Below, piece after piece: positions 1-9,880 of a stretch of DNA of 64,000 nt. A program made the position numbers and the translations under genes. This DNA is from Plasmopara viticola. Lineage: Eukaryota; Oomycota; Peronosporomycetes; Peronosporales; Peronosporaceae. The notes below the pieces were generated by a model. The model did no database searches and was not told the origin of the DNA. It saw only the letters and a list, made by a program, of their open reading frames with translations. The stretch covers positions 186,001 to 250,000 of the forward strand of contig MBPM02000013.1 of the NCBI GenBank assembly GCA_001695595.3. The letters are read 5' to 3'. Every line of letters starts with the position of its first letter. Position 1 is the first letter of the stretch.

Positions 1-744
1 ACCTACAGTTAAATACTGTAAGCGCCTAATTGTCAAGTTGACGTAAACTTTGGTGACTGTTTAGCTCGGCACGACTTGTTAAACGGGGGGGCGGAGCGAG
101 AGCGATTTGACGGCTAAAAAAGTGGGTGAGCAAGCTTGGGCCTGTCTCTGTCCACTTTCGGTGTAGTTGGCAAATTGCGGAATAGTCTTGAGTCTGTATT
201 CGTACTCATCAACTTGTCGGTCACGAGATCGCAGTGAGTACTTACCACCTTTACTGTACTGTAAAAATTATTTGCGTACATATTTATTGTTTGGTCACTT
301 TCTTCAAAATTCCAAAACGTTTCCATTTGCGGCAAGTCATGCGATAGCACGACGAAAGTTTGACATAATAAGCAGCGTTAGAGTAATCTCTATTATACTC
401 GTCTTTCTTGATGAAAGTATTTGACTTGAAGTGGGTCACACAGCACCCGAGTCGTGCAGGAAGATACACGACCTTCGGGTGAATGATTCTAATATTCCTG
501 GTCTCTGGTGTGCAATACCTAATTTAATAAATTTACCTTCTGCAATTTCCATTTCGGTATCCCTCAGTATGCGAGCCGGTAGATGTACCGATAGGTGCAC
601 GGGGAGCCATCAATTTCTTAACGGTTTCTTACCACCTTTATAAAATTTATAGATAAAACCTGATATATTGCCGCATTAAATATTATAAATCTCGGCAGTC
701 CGTAAACCATAATTGAAAACCACATCACCCTGCTCATCAAGGCC
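1..744 (+). repeat. 5' flank of effector A1, part of the tandem unit
   Basis: This non-coding stretch recurs almost unchanged at 30151-30911 (same strand) and at 12242-12985 (opposite strand), so it is part of a segmental duplication. A weaker version lies between A1 and A2 (about 2640-3330), which shows an older 2.6 kb tandem duplication of the effector gene with its flank. A short reading frame on the minus strand (114-350) is also repeated in the other copies, but only because the DNA is. I see no gene here other than the promoter block listed separately. Confidence 0.85.
549..600 (+). promoter_or_regulatory. conserved upstream block of effector A1, possible initiator
   Basis: A 52-base block begins with CCATTTC, which fits the oomycete initiator-like consensus YCAYTYY, and lies 196 bases before the A1 start codon. 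It is conserved in front of all five effector copies: A2 3212-3263, A3 30717-30768, A4 33375-33426 and A5 12385-12436 (minus strand). The distance to the start is about 195 bases in A1, A3 and A5 but 122-132 in A2 and A4, giving two promoter classes. Use as a transcription start is inferred. Confidence 0.4.
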
Positions 745-2601
745 ATGCGCGGCGCATTCTACGTGACGACTGCGCTTCTCATCACAAACTGCATCCGAGC
801 AGCTGCCGAGGCCAATCGATCTGAGTACCGACAAACGTCTTACCATGATGGAGTTGTAACAGGTAGTATGGGCACCAAATCAACGCCCAGAAGATTCCAT
901 CAAGGCAGCCATGAACCACACGACAACTTTGCCGTCAGCGCGACTAATGAAGAGCGTATGCCGGAAGCTCCCACGAGAATCACGGCTTCATTAGGCGAAG
1001 AGGCTTTGGATACCGTAAGAAAAGCGACCCATTTCACCTTTGATTTAAATGCTCCACCGGAAGAGACTTCTACGGGTGCGTTGGAGGCATACCACATTTT
1101 ACGTGACCAGGATCCTCGCACATATACGGCTAGCAGCCTTGACGTGTCACGTAGTCATTTAAGCAACAAACGCACCGCTCAAGCGCTAACGAGTCCGGGA
1201 CAGGCTTCAGGATTCGCCACTCCGAAAAAATTGTCAGGTGGTCAGCCCAAGAAACCGCGCACTAGTGCGTCTTTAAAGGATACGGAGGTACAAAGCATCA
1301 TCAGTCGTGACAAGATAACGTTTGCACCAAGGGGCTTGAGTAACGATGATGTACAAATTGTTCACAGCTTGTATTTACAACACCTTAAGCACAACTCGGC
1401 GGTCTTCGCACCGAAAGAAGATGAGACGAGAAAGATGCTTGGTATGATAAAAATAAATGACAATTGGGTACCAAGCTCAGATCAAACGTACACTCAGTAC
1501 AGTATAGAGTTGATGCAAATGAATCTGCAATCGCTGAAGGAGCTGGGTTTAAGTTCCAACACGGTTCTATATCCAAAGTTGCAGGAATTTCTAGAGCAAT
1601 CTTCGAAGGATTTGGAGGAGATCCAGCTTTGCCTTTTGCGGCTGCTATGTCTTAGGAGGTGGATGCACATGTACCGTGATTTTTTCAGCTTTTGTCATTC
1701 CAACCCTAAAATTCGCAGCAACTTTAGTGCAGCGTCGAGACTTCAAGTAGCGCTGCAGATGAGTAAGGCTAAGGTTGCAGAGTCTAGCGTTGAAGTGGCT
1801 CCTTATTTTGCTGCCTTGGGGACGAAAGAGACAAGGAACACAAACGTAGAAATTAACATGTTTAAGGACGTGGAGACTGCCGTGAAAAAGGCCAATATAA
1901 AATGGGCAGACAAGATGAACGTGTACAAGCTCTTGGAAGATGTTCCTCTAGACAAGAACCAACTCGCGGCTTCAGGACACTTTACTCCTATTGCCAAAAC
2001 CTTTAAATTTCGGACCGGCAAGAAACGCTTTGACATTTTCAAAACACCGTTAAGTCCCAGTCCCAATGAAGAATCGCTACCAGGTGGGCCAGGCAAGGGG
2101 TCGCGCGACAGAAATCAGATTTTTGAGCTTGTGGACGAAGCGACAAATCGAGCGACGGAGACGACAATACGTTACAAGAAGGCTGTTGTGAAACCGTATG
2201 AACAATCTAAATTCTTGCAACTTCGCGACGTTTTTAAAAAGGACTCAGAGCCTGATTTCGCACCGACACTTGAAATGATAAAGATGATGTGGAGATTGTT
2301 CAATTGGAAACGAAAGAAATCAGATCCGAGAAAATATAAATATGCAGGCCATTATCTTAGAGGCCATGTATGTCGTCTGGATCAGATGGAATTAGAGACC
2401 GCATTGGGCTTAAAACGGGTGAATTTACTGAGAGCAACTCAGCACATGGAAGAGGGTGATGAAAACTATCTGCTTCAACTCCGAACCGAATATCTCATGA
2501 AGCTGCTGGAAATGTACGACAAGTTTTACCCGTTTTGCGTGAAATACCGCTACATGTGCAAGAAAGAGTCAATAGCTGTTCACTCAGAGCCATCGCAATA
2601 A
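745..2601 (+). CDS. secreted dEER effector A1 with EAR-like motif
   Basis: A 618-residue intact protein. Residues 1-23 form a signal peptide (MRGAFYV, hydrophobic core, then AAAEA). A degenerate RXLR position RRFHQG (49-54) is followed by an intact EER (69-71). Residues 100-105 read DLNAPP, matching the plant EAR-type DLNxxP motif that recruits TOPLESS/SAP18 corepressors. A basic cluster with two KK pairs (161-172) could be a nuclear signal. The rest is helix-rich and Leu-rich and not recognised. The start is the ATG shared by all copies. The neighbour A2 is a tandem paralogue 2.6 kb downstream. Seen: motifs and signal peptide. Known: RXLR-dEER proteins enter host cells. Inferred: a nuclear repressor-mimic role. 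No enzyme domain is visible. Confidence 0.85.
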   Translation: MRGAFYVTTALLITNCIRAAAEANRSEYRQTSYHDGVVTGSMGTKSTPRRFHQGSHEPHDNFAVSATNEERMPEAPTRITASLGEEALDTVRKATHFTFDLNAPPEETSTGALEAYHILRDQDPRTYTASSLDVSRSHLSNKRTAQALTSPGQASGFATPKKLSGGQPKKPRTSASLKDTEVQSIISRDKITFAPRGLSNDDVQIVHSLYLQHLKHNSAVFAPKEDETRKMLGMIKINDNWVPSSDQTYTQYSIELMQMNLQSLKELGLSSNTVLYPKLQEFLEQSSKDLEEIQLCLLRLLCLRRWMHMYRDFFSFCHSNPKIRSNFSAASRLQVALQMSKAKVAESSVEVAPYFAALGTKETRNTNVEINMFKDVETAVKKANIKWADKMNVYKLLEDVPLDKNQLAASGHFTPIAKTFKFRTGKKRFDIFKTPLSPSPNEESLPGGPGKGSRDRNQIFELVDEATNRATETTIRYKKAVVKPYEQSKFLQLRDVFKKDSEPDFAPTLEMIKMMWRLFNWKRKKSDPRKYKYAGHYLRGHVCRLDQMELETALGLKRVNLLRATQHMEEGDENYLLQLRTEYLMKLLEMYDKFYPFCVKYRYMCKKESIAVHSEPSQ

Positions 2602-3333
2602 GAAACGAGAATACGTCCGAAATGTAATCAGCATTTTCTCCGAGTAAAATAATGACCAGGGAACTTTACTACGTTAAAGGTTTACACGAGAAAAAGTGCT
2701 GATTAAATATGTTGGGCGCTGTTGTCGTTCTTCCTACTGGCGTATAACAATGCATGCCATCTTGAATACAGGTGGCACTCAAGCCTATCTTTGAAAGACA
2801 TCTACTAGCTCCACTTGGAACGAAAGACTTTAAATAAACAAGCAACATGCTAGCGCGTGCATATCGTGAGTCTGTCTTCGTTCTCATCAGCTTGTCGTTT
2901 TCGAGCTCGAAGTTTGTACTGTTCCTAAGTGTAAAAATTAATTGCGTACTTAATTATTGTTGGTTCACTTTTTAATAACTTCCTAACACATTTCCTTTTG
3001 CGGCAAGTCATGCACATTAGTTGACTAGAACCTTACTGATATAAAAGGTAGCGCTACATCAAAAACCGGCCGTCTTTCTTGATAAAAGCATTATTACCTA
3101 AAGTGACGGGATCACAAAGCAAGGGTATTGATTGTTTCATATCTCCGGTCTTCGCAATACCATACAAAATACTGATTTACTACAGCCTGGAATCCGGTGT
3201 TTACGGTCTTTCCATTTCGGTATCCCTCAGTATGCAAACCGGTAGATGTGCCGATAAGTGCACAGACACGTTATCGCGCTCAATCACACCATAAAAAACA
3301 TCGGAAGATCACGTCACCTTGCTCACCACGTCC
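2602..3333 (+). repeat. spacer between A1 and A2, homologous to the 5' flank
   Basis: Non-coding spacer whose second half resembles 250-740 (shared blocks around the GCGGCAAGTCATGC segment and the promoter block at 3212-3263). It matches 32739-33506 closely. No gene is supported. Confidence 0.7.
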
Positions 3334-5173
3334 ATGCGCGGCGCATTCTACGTGACGACTGCGCTTCTCATCACAAACAGCATCCGGACAGCTGCCGAGG
3401 CCGATCAATCAGGACGCCAACCAATGTCCCACCATGATGGCGTGGTACCAGGTAATCATCACCCAGACGATTCCTTCAGGGCAGCCATGAACCGCACGAA
3501 TACTTTGCCGTCAGCGCGACTAATGAAGAGCGTATACCGGAAGTTCCCACGAGAATCACGGCTTCATTAAGTGAAGAGGCTCTAGATATTGTAAGAATAG
3601 CGACCCATTTCACCTTTGATTTAAATGCTCCACCGGAAGAGACTTCTAAGGGTATGTTGGAGGCATACCACATTTTACATGACTAGGACCCTCGCACGTA
3701 TACGGCTAGCAACCTTGACGTGTCACGTAGTCATTTAAGCAACAAACGCACCGCTCAAGCGCTAACGAGTCCGGACCAGGCTTCAGGCTCCGCCACTCCG
3801 AAAATATTGTCAAGTGGTCAGCCCAAGAAACTGCGCACTAGTGCGTCTTTAGAGATCACGGAGGCACAACCTGGCATCAGTCGTGACAAGAAGACGCTTG
3901 CACCAAGGACCTTGAGTAACGATGATGCTCAAAATGTTTACAGCTTGTATTTACAACATCTAAAGCGCAACTCGGCGGTTTTTGAACCGACAAAACATGA
4001 GACGAGAAAGATGCTTGGTATGATCAAAGATGATGACAATTGGATACCATGCTTAGATCAAACGTACTTTCAGTACAGTGGAAAGCTGATGCAAATGAAA
4101 CTACAATCGCTGAAGGAGCTGGGTTTAAATTTCAACACGGTTTTGAATCCAAGGTTGCGGGAATTACAAGAGCAATCTTTAAAGAATCTAGAGGAAATCC
4201 AGCTTTGCCTTTTGCGGCCACTATGTCTTAGGAGGTGGATGCACATTATCGTGAATTTTTCAGCTTTTGTCATTCCAACCATAAATTCCGCAGCAACTTT
4301 AGTGTAGCGTCGAGACTTCAAGTAGCGCTACAGATGAAGAGTGGAATTGCAAAGTCTAGCGTCGAAGTGGCTCCTTATTTTGCTGCGCTGGGGACGAAAG
4401 AGACGAGAAACACGAAGGTTGAAAAAAAACATGTTTAAGGACGTAAAGAATGCCGTGAAAACCGCCAATTTAAAATGGGCAGACAAAAAAGCTGTGAACA
4501 AGATCTTTGAGGAAGTTTCTCGAGGCGATGACCAACTCGCGGCATCAGGCCACTTTCCCGTATTGCCGATACCTATACTATTCAAAGCGGCAAACAACGT
4601 TTCAATGTGTTGAAAACACCGCCAAGCTCCGGTCTTAACGAAGAATCGCTTCCAGGTGGGCAAGGCAAAGGGTCGCGCGACAGATCTCAGATTTTTGAGG
4701 ACGAAGAGACAAATCGAGCGAAGGAGACGATATCACGTTACGAAAAGGCTGTTCTGGAAAAGAACGAACAAAGCAAAGTCATGCTAATGCTAATGCTTGA
4801 CGAGTTTGTAGAGAACTCAAAGCCTGATTTTGCACCGACGCCTGGAATGGTTAAATTGATGTGGAGAATGTTCAATTGGAGAGCAAACTCACCAGATCCG
4901 AGAAAATGTAAACATGCAGGCCATTATTCAAAAGGCTATGTATGTCTTCTAGATCGGATGGAACTAGAGACCGCATTGGGCTTGGAACGGGTAAATACAA
5001 TGAGAGCGACTGAGCACATGGAAGCAGGTGATGTAAACTATCTGATTGAACTCCGAACCGAATATCTCATGAAGCTGCTTGAAACGTACGACAAGTTTTA
5101 CCCGTTTGGCGAGAGACACCGCTTTCTGTGCGAAAAAGAGTCACTAGCTGTTCACCCAAAGCCATCGCAATAA
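3334..5173 (+). pseudogene. effector A2, broken paralogue of A1
   Basis: It starts with the same MRGAFYVTTALLITNS leader but is interrupted several times. A one-base loss near 3455 shifts the frame before the RXLR position. A TAG replaces a Gln codon near 3685. Further frame changes occur near 4245 and 4440, and the frame is broken again near 4560-4610. The long open pieces at 3720-4307 and 4607-5173 still match A1 residue for residue over most of their length. The upstream DNA and first codons resemble A4, whereas the body from about 3600 resembles A5 and A1, so the copy looks like a mosaic. It ends with the same PSQ-stop as A1. No intact product is expected. Confidence 0.85.
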
Positions 5174-5594
5174 GAATTAAAATTCGAAACTGCATTCTTT
5201 CCGAGTAAAAAAATCACCAAGGCACTTCGTGAACAAGGCTACTACGTTGAATATAAGATTTTTACGAGAAAAAGTGTTTATTGTATATGTTGCGCGCAAT
5301 TGTCCCTTTTTCCACTTGGAACAAGAGATTTTGAAAGAAAACAAGCGACATGCTAGCGTGTGCATATCGCTGTAGGTTTAGCCGCGTGTGAATACTGCTA
5401 TAGGTGAGACTTGAATTGAACAAATTTAATTACACTTCTATCCAGCAAATTGCCTAGCTACTGTTGTAAAATCTAGAAGTATACCAAAGTAGGTTAAAAC
5501 TGTAAATCGAGGATGGCAGGCATACAAACTTTCAGTCACATAGGGAGCCGAAAAATCATCCAGAGTAAGCACTGAAAATTCCGTTGTTTTCATA
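5174..5594 (+). other. 3' flank of A2, no gene seen
   Basis: Non-coding DNA repeated in inverse orientation at about 9881-10384 behind A5. Relative to that copy it lacks roughly 80 bases near 5310. No reading frame or structural signal is convincing. Confidence 0.6.
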
Positions 5595-6002
5595 AAGGGT
5601 TTTTTGGTGCAGTGGTTTAAATACCTCTGCTCCAAGTCGGTATCGAGTCCCACCGTGGACGAAAACTGACAGGTGATGCTATTTGGGGGATTACAATTGG
5701 GGGGTCGAAAAGCTGATAGCTTGCGATAAATGCCGAAGGCACTGTCGTGAGGGAGTCGTTACAACGCCTAGCCATAAGACGTCGGTATGCGCTAATTAGG
5801 GGTAGACAACACCTTGGCGAAGCCCAATGCAAATTGGGAGAGACGGTAATACTGGGTGGCGGAAAGCTGCAAGGATCGCCAACTTGACAGTAGTCCCACC
5901 GAATCCGTATGTAAGATGTGACGTAGATTGAGTCAACCCGTGACCTCAAAAAGGCGCAATTAGCATATCGGCTACAACTACTTTCAAAAATAAAAAACCC
6001 TT
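5595..6002 (+). mobile_element. 408-bp element with 11-bp inverted ends and pol III box-like signals
   Basis: The stretch starts with AAGGGTTTTTT (5595-5605) and ends with its exact complement (5992-6002). Just inside the left end are TGGTGCAGTGG (5605-5615, tRNA box A-like) and GGTATCGAGTCCC (5639-5651, box B-like). Just inside the right end, on the other strand, are TAGCCGATATG (5964-5974) and a weaker GGGTTGACTC (5930-5939). An inverse copy lies at 9472-9880. It could be a tRNA-derived SINE pair, a MITE-like element or the 3' extension of the neighbouring LINE. No target duplication was found. Confidence 0.4.
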
Positions 6003-7200
6003 ACAGGTCGAAAGGCCAAAAATGCCAAATTGTTCAAAAGGTGCTAAGGCCGGAATAACGAAAGGCCGAAAGCAAGCTTGAAAACAGCATTTTTGTGTTG
6101 AGCCACTCTTTTTTTTGCAAAGGAGCTAAGAGGGTCATCCTCTCAGCTAGAATACGACCCAATTGTGGCGGCTGCTAAAATTAACGTTGAGGGCACAATA
6201 AGCAATACTGCTCCGAGTTCATTTCCATCGTAAAGAGAACGTGCCGAAGCGTTATTTAGCTGCACTGAGTCTTCATTGTGGAATTACAGCCGTAAATTGC
6301 TGGTGGATTTTAGTCTGGCTAGCAACTCAAGTAATTGCCGCATTATGGCACTGGAATGGCTTAGACGTTTGCAGTATAAGTCTCGATAGAAGTGTTGTAT
6401 GTGAAGCACTATAGCAGCCTCGACTTGAGCGATAACTTTGATGGTGTTGGCTTGAATCTCGTGAAAGCGAATATCATTCCTGTGCATCCACAAGCAACGT
6501 AGAACCACTACTCGAACAATGTGGAAAATCACAAATAAAGTACAACCGTAACGTGACTTGGCATGTTCGGTTGGTTCAAGTTTAAGGAATAGAATTGACT
6601 CCCATTTTAGTGGGGCCCGAAAAAAGCCTCGAAAAGCATTGAGCCATTTAGACCAAACTTGAGTCGCAAAATCGCAATAACAAAACAAGTGTGGGGTAGT
6701 CTCCAGAATTCCACAGCCATGATGGCAGGTTGAAATTGCAGCAGTGAGATGCTGAAGACGATAACCGAGGAGCCGATAAAGAAGGTCGAAGTAGACTGGC
6801 AAGACATGTCGACCCAGTTTGTAGTCACGGGCCCACATAGTCGTATCAGGTCTACTGAGACGCCGAGTCGAGAAAGGGGCAATGCTGGTGAATTAAATTC
6901 CATTAAAACTTTTCGAATTTTTGTCACACCTAGCTCGGATATTTCATAAGTATCAAAAGTCCAGGTGTGATGTGCGGCGTAGAATTTTGGCACTTGACTA
7001 GGCCCTATTGGATAAGGGTCTAGTGAACGCAGCAGAGAGCCGGCTTTGTCCAAGATATTGTTGCATGAAATCGCGCTGACAATTCACCCCGAGCCAAATT
7101 GGCTTAAGAAACGGAAAAGGTTTGTAGCCGTAATAGGTACAGTGATAGAAGGTTTTGTCGTAATGGCTCATTTTCCGCAGTCCAAGGTTGAAAGGGAAGG
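6003..7200 (-). mobile_element. LINE-1, 3' part (reverse-transcriptase zinc-binding end)
   Basis: The minus strand encodes the C-terminal part of a LINE polyprotein. The frame 6284-6838 contains CHHGCGILETTPHLFCYC, the Cys/His pattern of the zf-RVT domain that follows non-LTR reverse transcriptases. The 5' part of the same element is now at 13010-17053, because Copia-A inserted at 7201 and a later inversion moved the other half. Compared with LINE-2 it lacks about 790 bases (junction near 7130). A T-run at 6110-6117 may be the complement of a poly(A) tail. Non-functional. Confidence 0.8.
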
Positions 7201-7206
7201 ATTACT
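7201..7206 (+). other. target-site duplication ATTACT, left side of Copia-A
   Basis: ATTACT directly precedes the 5' LTR. The other copy is at 17054-17059 as AGTAAT, next to the 3' LTR on the opposite strand. The pair proves that the two LTRs belong to one insertion. Joining the LINE pieces across it restores a sequence nearly identical to LINE-2 around 25770. Confidence 0.85.
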
Positions 7207-7497
7207 TGGTGAAGGTGATGCTGTGGCTATGTGTAATATGTATGTTTTTGCATGTGTAGGTATTCCGGTAAGGTACCGGTAGGGTACCAGTAGGTGACGT
7301 CAGACGATAACGTAAGACGATGACGTCAGACGATGACGTAAGACGATGACGTCAGACAATGACGTCAGAAGCTTCTAGAAGTATCTAAGCTTAGATGTAG
7401 CAGTAGTGCGAACTAAGTCTTAATGATTCACTTTTGATTTTGCCTTTTCTATCACAAGCCGTCTTCATTTGAATCCTCTGCGTCCTATTCTTTAAAA
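7207..7497 (+). repeat. Copia-A 5' LTR
   Basis: A 291-base LTR starting TG, paired with 17060-17349 in reverse. By eye the two differ at about seven positions plus one indel, so roughly 2-3 percent divergence, clearly older than Copia-B (one difference). It carries an array of CRE-like sites in its U3 part and lacks the usual terminal CA, ending TTTAAAA. Confidence 0.9.
7295..7367 (+). promoter_or_regulatory. six CRE-like sites in 13-bp phase within the Copia-A LTR
   Basis: TGACGTCA occurs at 7295, 7321, 7347 and 7360, with the variants TAACGTAA at 7308 and TGACGTAA at 7334. All six are exactly 13 bases apart. TGACGTCA is the palindromic binding site of CREB/ATF-type bZIP factors. The same array sits in the other LTR at 17189-17261. 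Binding by an oomycete bZIP protein is inferred. Confidence 0.75.
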
Positions 7498-7512
7498 GGT
7501 TATGAGCCCAAG
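7498..7512 (+). other. Copia-A primer-binding site overlapping the gag start
   Basis: GGTTATGAGCCCAAG follows the LTR directly and is identical to the site in Copia-B (19033-19047). Its complement reads GGGCTCATAACC, the anticodon arm of a Met tRNA, so priming probably uses a tRNA half as in Drosophila copia. The gag ATG (7502-7504) lies inside it. Confidence 0.75.
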
Positions 7513-8866
7513 TACGGACGCGATACCCAAGATGGAGCCGTTCGACGGATCAAACTACGCGCTATGGGCGCTCAAGATGAAGATGTACCTCATGTCCAAG
7601 GGACTGTGGGAAGCGGTTCTCAATACAGCTAGCGTCACGGCGGCGAAAGAGCAGCAAGCGCACGCGGCGATCGTGCTCAACCTGAAGGACGCTCGGCTGG
7701 TACATGTCATGAATGCTACCAGTGCTAAGGAAACCTGGGAAGCGCTGGAGAGGTTCCACCAAACTCAGGACATGACAAGCCGACTATGGCTCAAGGAGAA
7801 GTTCGCGTCGTTCAAGTACACGACGATGGACATGAGCGCACACGTAATGGAGCTGGAGCAACTGGTGCTGCAGATGAGAAGCGCGAATTGCGGGCCAAAT
7901 GAAGAGGACGTATGCGCAACAATGCTGCGCAGCCTGCCAGAGTCGTACGAGAGCTTGGTGCAGGCATTCCGCATGAGTGTGACTCAGTTCAATTTCAGCG
8001 ATCTCGTGACCAAGCTCATTGCTGAGGAAGTGCGCAAGAAAGAGTCATGCCGCACCGAAAATGTAACGGCGCTGCACGTAAGCAAGCATCGTAAAAAGCG
8101 CCAGTTTGGCAAGAAGAGTGGCGGTCAGCGCAAGAAGGGAGCGGGTGTTCAGTGCTTTAACTGTGGAAAGCGCGGGCACTACGCGCGCGACTGCTGGGCA
8201 AAGGCTAACGACAACAGTGGGAGCGGAAGCCGATATGAAGATCACTCGAACGTGGCGTTCAGCGTCAGCGAAGGAAGTGAAGGCGACTGCTGGGTCATGG
8301 ACAGCGGCGCCACAGCGCATATGTGCAAGGAGCGCAAAGCTTTTTCAGAGTACGTAGAAGCAACGACGGCACGTATTGTATCGAGCGCGAAAAGCAGCGC
8401 GCAATTGAAGGTGTTTGGACAAGGCACAGTGATGCTGCGGGTCTGGAATGGCACGGGGTGGACGAATGCGCGGCTTGAGAACGCGCTACACGTACAAGAT
8501 CTCACGAAGAACTTGTTTTCATTGACTGCGGCAGCAGCGCGCGGGATGAAAGTTGAGATCTCCCACAACGGCTGCGTCGTGAGTCGACTCGGCGTCTCAG
8601 GTAGACCTGATACGACTATGTGGGCCCGTGACTACAAACTGGGTCGACATGTCTTGCCAGTCTACTCCGACCTTCTTTATCGGCTCCAGCACAACGCTTT
8701 ATTTATCGGTTATCGTCTTCAGCATCTCACTGCTGCAGTTTCAACCTGCCATCATGGCTGTGGAATTTCGGAGACTACCCCACACTTGTTTGGTATTGCG
8801 ATTTTGCGACTCAAGTTTGGTCTGAATGGCTCAATGCTTATCGAGGCTTTTTTCGGGCCCCACTAA
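7502..8866 (+). pseudogene. Copia-A gag-protease half fused in frame to LINE zinc domain
   Basis: Residues 1 to about 361 are the N-terminal part of a copia polyprotein: gag (resembling the Copia-B gag throughout), a CCHC zinc knuckle (CFNCGKRGHYARDC), then the aspartic protease motif DSGATAHMC. At about 8587 the copia sequence stops and LINE sequence begins without losing the frame, adding the zf-RVT pattern CHHGCGISETTPHLF before the stop. The missing integrase, reverse transcriptase and RNase H are at 17350-24650 on the minus strand. The fusion arose from an inversion breakpoint; expression is unknown. Confidence 0.85.
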
Positions 8867-9471
8867 AATGGGAGTCAATTCTATTCCTTAAACTTGAACC
8901 AACCGAACATGCCAAGTCACGTTACGGTTATATTTTATTTGTGATTTTCCACATTGTTCGAGTAGTGGTTCTACGTTGCTTGTGGATGCACAGGAATGAT
9001 ATTCGCTTTGATGAGATTCAAGCCAACACCATCGAAGTTATCGCTCAAGTCGAGGCTGCTATAGTGCTTCACATACAACACTTCTATCGAGACTTATACT
9101 GCAAAAGTCTAAGCCATTCCAGTGCCATAATGCGGCAATTACTTGAGTTGCTGGACAGACTTAAATCCACCAGCAATTTACGGCTGAAATTCCACAATGA
9201 AGACTCAGTGCAGCTAAATAACGCTTCGGCACGTTCTCTCTACGATGGAAATGAACTCGGAGCAGTATTGCTTATTGTGCCCTCAACGTTAATTTTAGCA
9301 GCCGCCACAATTGGGTCCTATTCTAGCTGAAAGGATAACCCACTTAGCTCCTTTGCAAAAAAAAAGAGTGGCTCAACACAAAAATGCTGTTTTCAAGATT
9401 GCTTTCGGCCTTTCGTTATTCCGGCCTTAGCACCTTTTGAACAATTTGGCATTTTTGGCTTTTCGTCCTGT
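8587..9471 (+). mobile_element. LINE-2, displaced 3' part
   Basis: Inverse copy of 6003-6870: the zf-RVT segment followed by the LINE tail. It belongs to the LINE whose 5' part is at 24651-30150, from which it was separated by the 16 kb inversion. A 21-base insertion near 8687 and a frame change near 8790 distinguish it from LINE-1. Confidence 0.8.
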
Positions 9472-9880
9472 AAGGGTTTTTTATTTCTGGTATTAGTTGT
9501 AGCCGTTATGCTAATTGCGCCTTTTTGAGGTCACGGGTTGACTCAATCTACGTCACATCTTACATACGGATTCGGTGGGACTACTGTCAAGTAAGCGATC
9601 CTTGCAGCTTTCCGCCACCCAGTATTACCGTCTCTCCCAATTTGCATTGGGCTTCGCCAAGGTGTTGTCTACCCCTAATAAGCGGATACCGACGCCTTAT
9701 GGCTAGGCGTTGTAACGACTCCCTCACGACAGTGCCTTCGGCATTTATCGCAAGCTATCAGCTTTTCGACTCCCCAATTGTAATCCCCCCCAAATAGCAT
9801 CACCTGTCAGTTTTCGTCCACGGTGGGACTCGATACCGACTTGGAGCAGAGGTATTTAAACCACTGCACCAAAAAAACCC
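9472..9880 (-). mobile_element. second copy of the 408-bp inverted-end element
   Basis: Inverse copy of 5595-6002, with the same box A- and box B-like stretches. One outer end has changed from CCCTT to CCCGT. It lies at the same place relative to the LINE tail and the effector 3' flank, so it was copied with the segmental duplication, not inserted twice. Confidence 0.4.

Noticed and set aside
114..350. Minus-strand frame of 78 codons upstream of A1, also present at 12635-12907 and in part at 30182-30514
   Set aside because: Repeated only because the whole flank was duplicated; no signal peptide, domain or promoter, and the end differs between copies.
5617..5949. 110-codon frame, also found as 90 codons at 9525-9797
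   Set aside because: It lies across the inverted-end element and its tRNA-like boxes; frame length differs between the arms and no motif is seen.
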